Assembly: GCF_000619905.2 (NCBI RefSeq)
Contig: NZ_CP012371.1
Location: 3,059,942-3,123,941, forward strand
Source: Nitrosospira briensis C-128
GTDB lineage: Bacteria; Pseudomonadota; Gammaproteobacteria; Burkholderiales; Nitrosomonadaceae
Reading direction: 5' to 3'
Length of the DNA stretch: 64,000 bases
Below the pieces are notes generated by a model. The model had not been told where the DNA came from and did not search any database. It saw only the letters and a list, made by a program, of their open reading frames with translations. Within the stretch, counting starts at the first letter, position 1. Each line of letters opens with the position of its first letter. Shown piece after piece: positions 55,604 to 63,910 of the stretch. The translations under genes and the position numbers were made by a program.

Positions 55604-56091
55604 TGAAACGATGGCCATCCCTATCGCTGTTTACGATAGTGCTGTTCGCGATCTGGCTCCTGCTCAATGATTCACTGGCGCCGGGCCAGATTGTGCTGGG
55701 CCTCGTAATGACGATAACCGTTTCCCTAGCGACCGCTGCGATGCTGCGATCGCGCGCGCGTCCCGGTCACCTCCTGGTTGCGATCAGGCTGCTTTTCGTT
55801 GTACTGCTTGATATCACCCTTTCGAATATCGCAGTTGCACGCATTATTTTTGGGTCGGCGAAAGCACGCTCCAATTCCGGCTTCATGGAGATCCCTATCG
55901 ATATGCGTGCTCCGTATGGCCTCGCCACGCTAGCCTGTATAGTGACTGCGACACCCGGCACCATCTGGGCGGGCCTGGCGCCGGATGGTGCTACCTTGAC
56001 GATCCATGTGCTCGACCTGCAAGATGAGGAGGCTTGGGTCCGTACGATCAAAGACCGTTATGAACGTCCACTGATGGAGATCTTCGAATGA
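55603..56091 (+). CDS. mrpE: Mrp antiporter subunit E
   Basis: The 162-residue subunit has two or three N-terminal transmembrane helices and a cytoplasmic domain ending DPLMEIF-like, with the family segments TPGTIWAGLAPDG and VLDLQDEEAWV. ATG 55603 overlaps the mrpD stop; GTG 55600 immediately before it is an alternative. Confidence 0.9.
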   Translation: MKRWPSLSLFTIVLFAIWLLLNDSLAPGQIVLGLVMTITVSLATAAMLRSRARPGHLLVAIRLLFVVLLDITLSNIAVARIIFGSAKARSNSGFMEIPIDMRAPYGLATLACIVTATPGTIWAGLAPDGATLTIHVLDLQDEEAWVRTIKDRYERPLMEIFE

Positions 56092-56369
56092 ATACCCTGC
56101 TACCCTGGGCCGTATCTTTCGCGCTGATTGCTTTTGCACTGGCCATGATTTGCGCGGCTATCCGGCTGTTGCGCGGGCCGGCTGCGGAAGACCGCGTGCT
56201 GGCGCTGGATACGCTCTATGTTAATTCCATGCTGACTGTACTGACACTCGGCATCCAGTTCGGATCCAGAATATATTTCGATATCGCCCTGTTGATTGCG
56301 CTGTTCGGTTTTGTCGGTTCGGCTGCAATGGCAAAATTCCTGCTGCGTGGAGAGGTAATCGAGTCATGA
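56088..56369 (+). CDS. mrpF: Mrp antiporter subunit F
   Basis: The 93-residue subunit has three transmembrane helices and the MnhF signature RLLRGPAAEDRVLALDTLYV. The start overlaps the mrpE stop (ATGA). It helps assemble the antiporter. Confidence 0.92.
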   Translation: MNTLLPWAVSFALIAFALAMICAAIRLLRGPAAEDRVLALDTLYVNSMLTVLTLGIQFGSRIYFDIALLIALFGFVGSAAMAKFLLRGEVIES

Positions 56370-56740
56370 TGACGGCGGATATCCCCGTGTGGGCGGATGT
56401 GCTGGCTTCCTTGCTGCTGGTATCGGGCGCGGTGCTCGCGCTGACGGGCTCCTTCGGCCTGCTCAGGCTGCCTGATCTGTTTGCGCGCATACATGCGCCT
56501 ACCATGGGCAATACGCTCGGCCTCGGTTGCGTATTGCTGGCATCGATATTGGTCGCTTCCTTGCATGCTCAACGGTTCGTCTTTCAGGAATTGCTGATTT
56601 CGCTATTCGTCGTAACGACATCTCCGGTGACCTCGATGCTGCTCATGCGGGCGGGAATATACCGGGACCGCAGAGATGCGCGCAAAAAGGCGATAGGCCA
56701 GCCGAGCGAGGCGCTCAAGCAAATTCAGCGGATGCAATAA
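56366..56740 (+). CDS. mrpG: Mrp antiporter subunit G
   Basis: The 124-residue subunit has three transmembrane helices and the MnhG signature GSFGLLRLPDLFARIHAPTM. It overlaps the mrpF stop by four bases and is the last gene of the operon, followed by a strong hairpin at 56757-56784. Confidence 0.92.
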   Translation: MMTADIPVWADVLASLLLVSGAVLALTGSFGLLRLPDLFARIHAPTMGNTLGLGCVLLASILVASLHAQRFVFQELLISLFVVTTSPVTSMLLMRAGIYRDRRDARKKAIGQPSEALKQIQRMQ

Positions 56741-56756
56741 TGCCGCGACTGCATTG

Positions 56757-56784
56757 AAGCTCAAGCGCTACGATGCTTGAGCTT
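56757..56784. terminator. hairpin terminator after mrpG
   Basis: A perfect 10-bp stem (AAGCTCAAGC and its complement) encloses an 8-base loop and ends in TTT. It sits between the convergent mrp operon and the 56784-57107 gene, and could end transcription from both sides. Confidence 0.75.
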
Positions 56785-57107
56785 TACTGACGTAGCCAAT
56801 AGGTTATGCCGCCGAAATCAACGGGACGGAATAGGACTTCACTCGTATTCGCCGTACCCGGCAGCGTTTGTACGGCTTTTTTATATTCCTCCAGGTAACT
56901 GTCGCGAACCAGGTCCGAGCCCGGTTCATAAGTCGAAACCGTGGCGGCGGCTTCAACGTTCCTCTCCAGTATTTCCAGCGCCTTCAGCTCTTTCGAATAC
57001 TCATCGGAACAGTGGTAATTCAGTTCCTGTTCCAGCCGTTTGATACGCGTGAACAATTCCTTGGTGGTTATTATGTTTTCGGTATTGATGATGGCCCTGG
57101 ATTCCAT
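56784..57107 (-). CDS. hypothetical small helical protein
   Basis: The 107-residue protein has long charged helices (ELFTRIKRLEQELNYHCSDE and ELKALEILERNVEAAATVS). It ends with SEVLFRPVDFGGITYWLRQ. No signal peptide. The family is not recognised. A ribosome site AAGGAA lies upstream of the start at 57107. Confidence 0.6.
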   Translation of the reverse strand: MESRAIINTENIITTKELFTRIKRLEQELNYHCSDEYSKELKALEILERNVEAAATVSTYEPGSDLVRDSYLEEYKKAVQTLPGTANTSEVLFRPVDFGGITYWLRQ

Positions 57108-57301
57108 GGATTTGTTTTTCCTTGTTCATCAAAAGATCCTGCCGAGCGTTGTGCTTGATCGCTTGATCGCTTGATCGCAGGGATACCTGGCGCCGCGAGT
57201 ATCGTTTAGTTGTTGGCAACCTGCTAAAGTATATACGCTACAAACACAAAAACGTTCTTTTCCATCTCAACCTGTTCCAAGCTTCGACAGGAGAAACAAT
57301 C

Positions 57302-58312
57302 ATGACCAACAAGGCTATCTACGTGCAACCAGGCGGGGGATTTGATCGTGTAACGCTGGGCACAAGCGATCCTTTGCCGCCGAAACCGGGCGAGATTACC
57401 GTCAGCATCCGGGCGAGTTCGCTTAACTATCACGATTACGCAGTGGTCAGTGGAATGTGGGCGCCAACCGTTCCACGTATTCCGATGTCGGATGGAGCGG
57501 GAGAAGTTGTGGCAACGGGTGAAGGCGTGACTGAATTCGCGCCGGGCGATCAGGTCGTCAGTACTTTCTGCCCGACGTGGCTGGACGGTGAACCTGAGGT
57601 TGATGACATGAGCACCGTCCCAGGCGACGGCATCGATGGTTTTGCGCGCCAGCAGGTAACCATGCCTGTCACCGCGTTCACCCGTGCCCCTGAGGGATAT
57701 AGCCACGCCGAGGCGGCCACGCTTACCTGCGCGGGATTGACAGCCTGGCGGGCATTGATGGTGGATGGCGCATTGAAGCCCGGCGAGACCGTGCTGATCC
57801 AGGGAACCGGCGGTGTTTCGGTATTTGCTTTGCAATTTGCCAAGATGGCGGGCGCGACGGTAATCGCCACCTCATCCACTGATGAGAAGCTTGGCCGGTT
57901 GGAAGCGCTGGGCGCAGACTACCTGATCAACTATCGGAAAGACCAGAACTGGGGCGACTCGGTACGTCGATTGACTGCGGGTCGCGGGGTCGATCACGTC
58001 ATCGAGGTAGGCGGACCGTCGACATTGGCGCAATCCATGGTAGCGGCACGTATCGGTGGGCACATCGCGATTATCGGCATCCTTTCCGGCGTGACGGGAA
58101 CGCTGCCACTGCTCCCGGTCCTCACGCGCCAGTTACGCCTCAAGGGACTGGTCGTCGGCAGCCGCCGCCACCAGATGGAAATGATCCGCGCCATCGATGC
58201 TAATGGCATGAAGCCGATAATCGACCGGCATTTTTCGCTGGAACAGATTGTCGAAGCTTTCCGCTATCAGGAATCCAACCGGCACTTCGGCAAGATATGT
58301 CTTGATATTTGA
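57302..58312 (+). CDS. NAD(P)-dependent medium-chain oxidoreductase, zinc-free type
   Basis: The 336-residue MDR-family enzyme has a GroES-like domain (SLNYHDYAVVSGM, MSDGAGEVVATGEGV) and a Rossmann domain with QGTGGVSVFALQFAK. The Cys/His/Glu set that binds zinc in classical alcohol dehydrogenases is not present (SDGAGEVV replaces GHEGVG), so it is closer to quinone or enoyl reductases. An AGGAGA site precedes the start. The substrate is unknown. Confidence 0.85.
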   Translation: MTNKAIYVQPGGGFDRVTLGTSDPLPPKPGEITVSIRASSLNYHDYAVVSGMWAPTVPRIPMSDGAGEVVATGEGVTEFAPGDQVVSTFCPTWLDGEPEVDDMSTVPGDGIDGFARQQVTMPVTAFTRAPEGYSHAEAATLTCAGLTAWRALMVDGALKPGETVLIQGTGGVSVFALQFAKMAGATVIATSSTDEKLGRLEALGADYLINYRKDQNWGDSVRRLTAGRGVDHVIEVGGPSTLAQSMVAARIGGHIAIIGILSGVTGTLPLLPVLTRQLRLKGLVVGSRRHQMEMIRAIDANGMKPIIDRHFSLEQIVEAFRYQESNRHFGKICLDI

Positions 58313-58339
58313 GCTTCCCGTCATTTTTTTATATAAAAA

Positions 58340-59611
58340 ATGAAAAAAGAAATGGTGGTCATCGGCGGCGGCTTTGCAGGGCTTAACCTGGTAAAGCACC
58401 TGGCTGAAGAACCCGATTTTCATGTCACGCTTGTCGATATGAATAATTACAACCTCTTTCCGCCGCTTTTGTATCAGGTAGCGACGGGTTTTCTTGAGGT
58501 ATCCAATATCTGCTATCCATTTCGCAAATTTTTTCATGGCAGAAGGAACGTAAGTTTCCGTCTGGGCGACCTGCGAAGGGTTATTGCGGAAGACAACAAG
58601 GTTTTATTGTCTACCGGAGAGCTGTCTTATGATTATCTTGTTCTCGCGACGGGCACCGAGACCAACTATTTCGGAATGGAAAACATCCGCAAGGCCGCAC
58701 TACCGATGAAAACAGTGGATGATGCAATAGAAATCCGCAACGACATGATCCAGAAAATGGAGGAGGCAACCGTTGCCGCCGGCGCGCAAAAGGTGCGGCT
58801 TTCTGTCGTCATAGCGGGTGGCGGGCCCACCGGAGTTGAAATTGCGGGAATGTTCGCGGAGATGCGCAAGAATATCCTGCAAAAGGATTATCCGGAATTG
58901 ACCGGCCACGAAGTGGATATCTATCTTGTGGATGCATCGCCCGCATTGCTGGCGTCAATGAGCAAAAAATCGCAGCAATATGCTTATGACAGGCTGGTTG
59001 AAATGGGCGTGAAAGTACGGCTGAACAAACTGGTGAAAGATTATGTAAACAATGCCGTCATCTTTGCGGATGGCGAAACGATCAAGACCCGGATCCTGCT
59101 CTGGACCGCAGGGGTAACCGCAAGAGTGTTCGACGGCATCCCCCCGGATTGCTATGGTCGCGGTAACCGGCTTCGGGTGGACGAGCATAACAAGGTGAAG
59201 GGTGTTTCGAATATCTATGCTATCGGCGATACCTGCCTGATGGTCACCGACAGGAATTTTCCGCAGGGGCACCCGCAACTCGCGCAGGTGGCGCTTCAGC
59301 AGGGTAAAAACCTGGCCGCTAACCTGCTCGCCACACTTTATGACAAACCGTTAAAGCCGTTTTTCTATCATGACAAGGGTTCGATGGCCATTATCGGGCG
59401 AAATAAAGCCGTGGCAGACCTTCCCAAACCCGAAATGCACTTTAACGGTTTGGTTGCCTGGATGACATGGCTGTTCGTACATCTTTTTTCCTTGATCACT
59501 TATCGAAACAGGGTAATGACCTTGCTCAACTGGGGAGTCGCTTATTTTACCAAGGACCAATCGTTGAGGATGATAATCAGGCCGGCGGCAAATCCCGGGC
59601 GCGAGAAATAG
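58340..59611 (+). CDS. ndh: type II NADH dehydrogenase (NDH-2)
   Basis: The 423-residue flavoprotein passes electrons from NADH to quinone without pumping protons. The FAD-binding GGGFAGLN is at the start and the NAD(H)-binding IAGGGPTGVEIAG is in the middle. The second FAD motif is NIYAIGDTC. The C-terminus carries an amphipathic membrane-anchor region (MTWLFVHLFSLITYRNR). A 20-bp AT-only inverted repeat overlaps the start codon. Confidence 0.9.
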   Translation: MKKEMVVIGGGFAGLNLVKHLAEEPDFHVTLVDMNNYNLFPPLLYQVATGFLEVSNICYPFRKFFHGRRNVSFRLGDLRRVIAEDNKVLLSTGELSYDYLVLATGTETNYFGMENIRKAALPMKTVDDAIEIRNDMIQKMEEATVAAGAQKVRLSVVIAGGGPTGVEIAGMFAEMRKNILQKDYPELTGHEVDIYLVDASPALLASMSKKSQQYAYDRLVEMGVKVRLNKLVKDYVNNAVIFADGETIKTRILLWTAGVTARVFDGIPPDCYGRGNRLRVDEHNKVKGVSNIYAIGDTCLMVTDRNFPQGHPQLAQVALQQGKNLAANLLATLYDKPLKPFFYHDKGSMAIIGRNKAVADLPKPEMHFNGLVAWMTWLFVHLFSLITYRNRVMTLLNWGVAYFTKDQSLRMIIRPAANPGREK

Positions 59612-59646
59612 CCCGATAAAAGCGCTTCAACGATAGTATTGGTTTA

Positions 59647-60201
59647 TCAGACGGCCAGCTTTTTCACCCAGGCGACATAGTGGTCCATCCAGTTTTGCAG
59701 GAATTTTCTGGTATCTTCAATCCCGATGTCTCCGTTCTCGTCGAACAATCCTTCTTTTACATGGATAAACGCTTCAGGCTGCCCGAGCGTCGGTACATCC
59801 AGGTAGGCAAGTGTATTGCGCAAGTGTTGCTGCGCCATGGCTGTGCCCGCGGCCCCTAGTGAGGCGCCTATCACCCCCGCTGGTTTGCCGGCCCAGGCAT
59901 TCGCCCCATAGGGGCGCGAGGCATGATCGATTGCATTCTTGAGCACGCCCGGCATCGAACGATTGTATTCGGGTGTGACGAACAGTAGCCCGTGGGCATT
60001 CGTAATTTCGCTCTTCAATCGCTTGACTGCCGGTGCCTGGTTGCCATCGTCGTCCTGATTGTAGAGTGGCAGATCGCCGATCAGGGATTGTTTGAATGTA
60101 AGCTCCGGCGGAGCCAGTCGCATCACTGCGCCAGCCAGTTTGCGGTTGAACGAATCACGGCGAAGGCTGCCGATCACTATCGCAATGCGATATTGGCTCA
60201 T
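59647..60201 (-). CDS. NADPH-dependent FMN reductase (ChrR/WrbA-like)
   Basis: This 184-residue flavodoxin-fold enzyme has the FMN phosphate-binding GSLRRDSFNRK, then FVTPEYNRSMPGVLKNAIDH and PAGVIGASLGAAGTA. Family members reduce quinones, azo dyes or chromate. It starts at ATG 60201 with GGAAA upstream. Confidence 0.9.
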   Translation of the reverse strand: MSQYRIAIVIGSLRRDSFNRKLAGAVMRLAPPELTFKQSLIGDLPLYNQDDDGNQAPAVKRLKSEITNAHGLLFVTPEYNRSMPGVLKNAIDHASRPYGANAWAGKPAGVIGASLGAAGTAMAQQHLRNTLAYLDVPTLGQPEAFIHVKEGLFDENGDIGIEDTRKFLQNWMDHYVAWVKKLAV

Positions 60202-60267
60202 GTGGGATTTCCTTATGAAAAATTGCAGAAAATGAATATGCGTGTTTCGCGTTCAGCAACCATACTT

Positions 60268-60299
60268 GGCAGCCTATCGGACTTAAAGGAAATCGGCTG
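60268..60299 (-). repeat. dispersed intergenic repeat, copy
   Basis: Closely matches 23952-23983 over 32 bases. Confidence 0.6.
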
Positions 60300-60411
60300 C
60301 AAAAGCGTCTGGATGGTTCCTATTTCGCCGCTTTTTCGACCAATAGAATAACTATTGGCCTTCAAAATCCTCAAAATCTGTCCTCACCCAGCCACTTTTT
60401 CGCTACGATTC

Positions 60412-60435
60412 TTCAAGTTCGACAGGCTGCTAGGA
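60412..60435 (+). repeat. dispersed repeat, inverted partial copy
   Basis: Contains TTCAAGTTCGACAGGCTGCT, the reverse complement of the first part of the 60268 copy. With it, the sequence forms an inverted pair about 110 bp apart. Confidence 0.55.
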
Positions 60436-60657
60436 GACACCTCGAATATACCAAAACTTGACTACTGCTGGCGTTGGTCTAATAGTTAAAAAGGCTATTC
60501 AATGATAACGTTCTTTGTATCCATAATATAGCAGCAAAAGAACGGAACCTCATTCCGCGCTCTGCACTGGTGCGGGGGCAATATCTGGATTCAGGAACTA
60601 ATGAGCCATTTGCAGGCCAGGGTTGCGTTAATTATTCATCTTATCGGGAGAATTAGA

Positions 60658-61254
60658 ATGCTGGGTGATGAAAAATCGGTAGTCCTGTCATTCGATGACG
60701 GGCCAGCGCCCCTGGCAGCACTTGAAAGCATCCTGCAGACGCTGCGACAGGAGGAAATCAAGGCGGAGTTTTATGTTCTGGGCGACGAGGTAAGGCAGTA
60801 TCCTGAAGCGGCAAGAATGATTGTCGGTCAGGGGCATGACATCCAGAATCATTCGTGGAGTCATTCGGATCTTGAACGGGCGACGGAACAAAGCGTGCGC
60901 AGTGAACTGGAACGCACCCAGAACATAATCGAGAAAACCACCGGCGTAACGCCGACTAAAATCCGTCCGCCATACGGTGCGGGGGGATTCAGTGGACACC
61001 TCGATCCGGAGCTGGTCGAGGTGGCACGGGCCCTGTCCCTGGACATCGTAACCTGGGACATCGATACCGAGGATTGGAAAGCCCCGCAAGGTCTGGGACC
61101 GGAAAAAATAAACAATATCGAGAGTCAGTTCGAGCAACAGCCGCGTAAGGAATCCTTCAATATCCTGATGCACGTGCAAATGGGGACTGCCAGGGACCTC
61201 CCGGCTTTTATCTCCCGGTTAAGGGAATGGGGGTTTACCATTGCGGAACCGTAA
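60658..61254 (+). CDS. polysaccharide deacetylase (NodB-fold) family protein
   Basis: The 198-residue protein has the carbohydrate esterase 4 motifs in order: SFDDGP (catalytic base and metal Asp), NHSWSH (metal His pair), RPPYGAGG, VTWDIDTEDW and LMHVQM (catalytic His). It would remove acetyl groups from a glycan such as peptidoglycan or chitin-like polymer. No signal peptide is seen. ATG 60658 follows GGGAGA and is preferred; 60601 would add a 19-residue hydrophobic N-terminus and is the alternative. The next gene starts within its stop codon (TAATG). Confidence 0.87.
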   Translation: MLGDEKSVVLSFDDGPAPLAALESILQTLRQEEIKAEFYVLGDEVRQYPEAARMIVGQGHDIQNHSWSHSDLERATEQSVRSELERTQNIIEKTTGVTPTKIRPPYGAGGFSGHLDPELVEVARALSLDIVTWDIDTEDWKAPQGLGPEKINNIESQFEQQPRKESFNILMHVQMGTARDLPAFISRLREWGFTIAEP

Positions 61255-61745
61255 TGGACCGCAGTGACGAGCGTCAGCCGGCGTATCATTTGCGCCGGGA
61301 TGATGGCCTCTGCGGCTCCGCATTGTTGTCATTGTTGTCTATGCTGTTATCGAGCCCGGCGATCGCAGCTCGGGAAAACCGGGAATATGATTGCAGGCCG
61401 GATATCAAATATGAGTGCACCGTAGACCAGTGCGAAAAGATAGTCAGCGATTTCCAGCATGCCGAGTGGTTCGCCTACAGTACGACAACCGGCGAGTTAT
61501 CGGCTTGTTTATGGACGAACTGCTACGCAGCCAAGGCGACCGTATTCAGGGACCCGGCCTCGGGTAACCTTACGGCGATGGGTAAGCTGATACCAACTGC
61601 GCATCCCGGAAATGAGCCGATAATCGTTTCATTGACAATCGGTACCGGAAATAACGATACCGCCAACTTTACGGCTGTCTGGGGGTATCGTAACGAGGGG
61701 TTGACGTTTGACATCGGTAAGTGCGCGCTTCGAGAGTTGCGCTGA
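61254..61745 (+). CDS. hypothetical exported protein
   Basis: The 163-residue protein has an N-terminal region with a hydrophobic segment (LLSLLSMLLSSPAIAA) preceded by an unusually long charged stretch. A domain with six Cys follows (YDCRP, YECTVDQCEK, ACLWTNCYA, KCAL). The start overlaps the deacetylase stop, so it is translationally coupled. The family is not recognised. Confidence 0.65.
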   Translation: MDRSDERQPAYHLRRDDGLCGSALLSLLSMLLSSPAIAARENREYDCRPDIKYECTVDQCEKIVSDFQHAEWFAYSTTTGELSACLWTNCYAAKATVFRDPASGNLTAMGKLIPTAHPGNEPIIVSLTIGTGNNDTANFTAVWGYRNEGLTFDIGKCALRELR

Positions 61746-62186
61746 GGTCGGTCACGACACCCCACACCTGCAGTTTTGTCGTGTTCTTGAAAGCATATCG
61801 GCGCGTAGGCGGGATTTTCCGCGTGCAGTTCGATCACGCCATTCTGGCGGTGCAGCCGCTTGACCGTGTATTCGTTGTTGATGACGGCCAGCACGATATG
61901 CCCGTGCCTGGGCTCGATGGAACGGTCAACCACTAGCATATCTCCATCGTTGATGTTGACACCGGTCATGGAATCGCCGATTACCCGGAAAAAAGGTCGC
62001 GGTCTTGTTGCGTACCAGGTACGTGTTGAGATCGAGAGCGGATTCCGCGTATTCGTCCGCCGGAGAAGGAAAGCTCGCCGGGATGCGCTGCAATAGCAAG
62101 GGCAAACGATAGAGCGGAGCGGAGAGCGCAGCCTGCCGAAGATGGGGCAGGGGAGGCTCATTGCGAAGCGGGAGAATGTTTGCCAT
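61669..62186 (-). pseudogene. umuD: UmuD-like SOS peptidase, broken by two frameshifts
   Basis: From ATG 62186 the minus strand reads a UmuD N-terminus (LLLQRIPASFPSPADEYAES, DLNTYLVRNKTATFF). After a frame change at a run of six T, it reads RVIGDSMTGVNINDGDMLVV (catalytic Ser) and EYTVKRL (catalytic Lys). A second frame change is needed to reach FKNTTKLQVWGVVTDL. The self-cleavage site, usually Ala-Gly or Cys-Gly, reads Ala-Ser. No umuC follows downstream. It is dead unless the indels are assembly errors. Confidence 0.8.
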
Positions 62187-62244
62187 GAAATACGTCCTGG
62201 TGCAATATGAAAAAATATGACTTTGTCTTGAAAGGATAGACGAT

Positions 62245-62922
62245 ATATGCGGACGCTACGGACTGAATCATTCCCATCCAGTGTTGACGGACTGGTACCG
62301 CGCCTCATACATTCCGGAATTGAAGCCCCGATACAATATCGCGCCGGCGATGGAAATACTTGCCATGCGCGAAACCGAGCCCGGCCGCATCGGTTCAACG
62401 ATGCGCTGGGGCCTGATCCCGCATTGGGCGAAGGATACGAAAAAACTGCCGGTGATGAACAACGCCAGGGCGGAGACAATCGCTGAAAAGCCCATGTTCA
62501 AGCAGTCTTTTCGCCAGCGGCGATGCCTGATCCCCGCTTCCGGATTTTTTGAGTGGAAAGCAGAGGGCACGAGCAAGCAGCCATATTTTATATCTAGCCG
62601 GGACGGTGCGCCATTTTCCTTTGCTGGGATATGGGGCACCTGGACGGCAGATACGGGAGAGTCCATCGATAGCTGCACGATCATCACAATCGAATGCAAT
62701 GCGCTGATGCAGCCGATACATGATCGTATGCCGGTCATTTTGTCGCCCGAGGACTGGGCGGCCTGGCTTGACCCGGAGTCCAAGCAGGATGAGATCCTGC
62801 TATCCCTGCTTAAACCGTTTGATGCGGAGCGAATGCAGGCTTGGGCGGTATCCTCGGCAGTGGGGAGAGTGACGAATCAGGGAGAGGAATTGATTCGGCC
62901 AAACACGAATAATCATCAATAA
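62245..62922 (+). CDS. SRAP-family protein (YedK/HMCES) with AUA start
   Basis: The protein covalently traps abasic sites in single-stranded DNA through the N-terminal Cys2. The frame reads ATA-TGC-GGA-CGC-TAC, so the conserved Met-Cys-Gly-Arg-Tyr start is kept, but the initiator is ATA at 62245. AAAGGA lies eight bases upstream, the right distance. No ATG, GTG or TTG is in frame between the upstream stop (62218) and GTG 62278, which would lose Cys2. The other active-site residues are present: Asn in NNARAET, Glu in GFFEWK, and His in IHDRMPVIL. It is divergent from the broken umuD. Confidence 0.85.
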   Translation: MCGRYGLNHSHPVLTDWYRASYIPELKPRYNIAPAMEILAMRETEPGRIGSTMRWGLIPHWAKDTKKLPVMNNARAETIAEKPMFKQSFRQRRCLIPASGFFEWKAEGTSKQPYFISSRDGAPFSFAGIWGTWTADTGESIDSCTIITIECNALMQPIHDRMPVILSPEDWAAWLDPESKQDEILLSLLKPFDAERMQAWAVSSAVGRVTNQGEELIRPNTNNHQ

Positions 62923-62944
62923 AAAATTCTAAAAAGAGGAAATC

Positions 62945-63910
62945 ATGTCAAAGCTGCTGTTGCTATTTTTGTTGGTTCTGTCCACTTCTAGTTTTGCTGG
63001 CCTACAGGAAGGTTTGAAAGCTTATCAAGCAGAAGATTATTCAACGGCCATAAAGCACCTGTTGCCATTTGCTAAAAAGGGCAATGCAGATGCGCAAAGA
63101 AAGGTGGGGTGGATGTATGACAATGGTAAAGGCGTCTCCCAAGACAGAACTCAAGCAATCCTGTGGTATCGCAAGGCTGCTGAGCAGGGTAATGCTAGAG
63201 CTCAATACAATTTAGGAGTGGCGTATCTCAACGGAGATGGTGTGTCACAAGACTATGATGAAGCGGCTGACTGGTTTCGCAAGGCAGCTGAGCAAGGGTT
63301 TATCGATGCTCAATTCAATTTAGCTAATATGTATCACCGAGGTCATGGTGTTCCCCAGGATTACGTTCGAGCAGAAGGATTGTTTCGTAAGGTGGCTGAC
63401 AAGGGGGATTTGGGGGCTCAAGTACAAATGGGAGTTCTATATGAAAACGGTCATGGTGTCACTCAGGACTATATTCAAGCTATGTACTGGTATCGCAAAG
63501 CGGCTGAGCAAGGTTTTGGTGAAGGGCAGGCCAGCTTGGGGGTTATGTATGATTGGGGAATGGGTGTTCGGCAAGACTATGCCAAAGCAGCAATCTGGTA
63601 TCGCAAGGCAGCTGAGCAAGGTGTGGTCAGGGCTCAAAACAATCTCGGTCGATTGTATCAAAACGGCTGGGGTGTTCCACAAGACTATGTTCAAGCAATC
63701 CGGTGGTATCGCAAGGCAGCTGACCAGGGTTTTGCTATCGCAAAACAAAATTTGGCATCGTTATATCTGAGTGGATTTTTCGGTGGTGGCTCCACTGGGG
63801 GCGACGACGAAACGCCGGCCTACTCCGAAACATGGGTGCCTGCGCAAGATTCAGCCGGACAACTGATACCTGGAGAATCCACTCTGATACAGGTACCCAT
63901 CGTGCGTTGA
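62945..63910 (+). CDS. exported Sel1-repeat protein
   Basis: The 321-residue protein has a signal peptide (LLLLFLLVLSTSSFA) and six full 36-residue Sel1-like repeats plus a partial seventh. Each repeat has the pattern AQ--LG--Y-NG-GV-QDY--A--WYRKAAEQG. Such proteins are protein-interaction scaffolds in the envelope. The C-terminal 60 residues are Gly/Thr-rich and not repeat-like. No genes were seen in 63911-64000. Confidence 0.9.
   Translation: MSKLLLLFLLVLSTSSFAGLQEGLKAYQAEDYSTAIKHLLPFAKKGNADAQRKVGWMYDNGKGVSQDRTQAILWYRKAAEQGNARAQYNLGVAYLNGDGVSQDYDEAADWFRKAAEQGFIDAQFNLANMYHRGHGVPQDYVRAEGLFRKVADKGDLGAQVQMGVLYENGHGVTQDYIQAMYWYRKAAEQGFGEGQASLGVMYDWGMGVRQDYAKAAIWYRKAAEQGVVRAQNNLGRLYQNGWGVPQDYVQAIRWYRKAADQGFAIAKQNLASLYLSGFFGGGSTGGDDETPAYSETWVPAQDSAGQLIPGESTLIQVPIVR

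Larger units (their letters stand above)
60202..60657. other. 456-bp region with inverted copies of a dispersed repeat
   Basis: No gene was recognised. Two copies of the CGACAGGCTGC repeat lie in opposite orientation at 60268-60299 and 60412-60435. The ribosome site GGGAGA for the next gene is at the end. Confidence 0.5.

Noticed and set aside
61523-62479. 318-codon minus-strand frame spanning the umuD region
   Set aside because: Only its middle (GDSM to VKRL part) is real umuD; the ends are other frames or antisense to SRAP, so the frame is not one gene.
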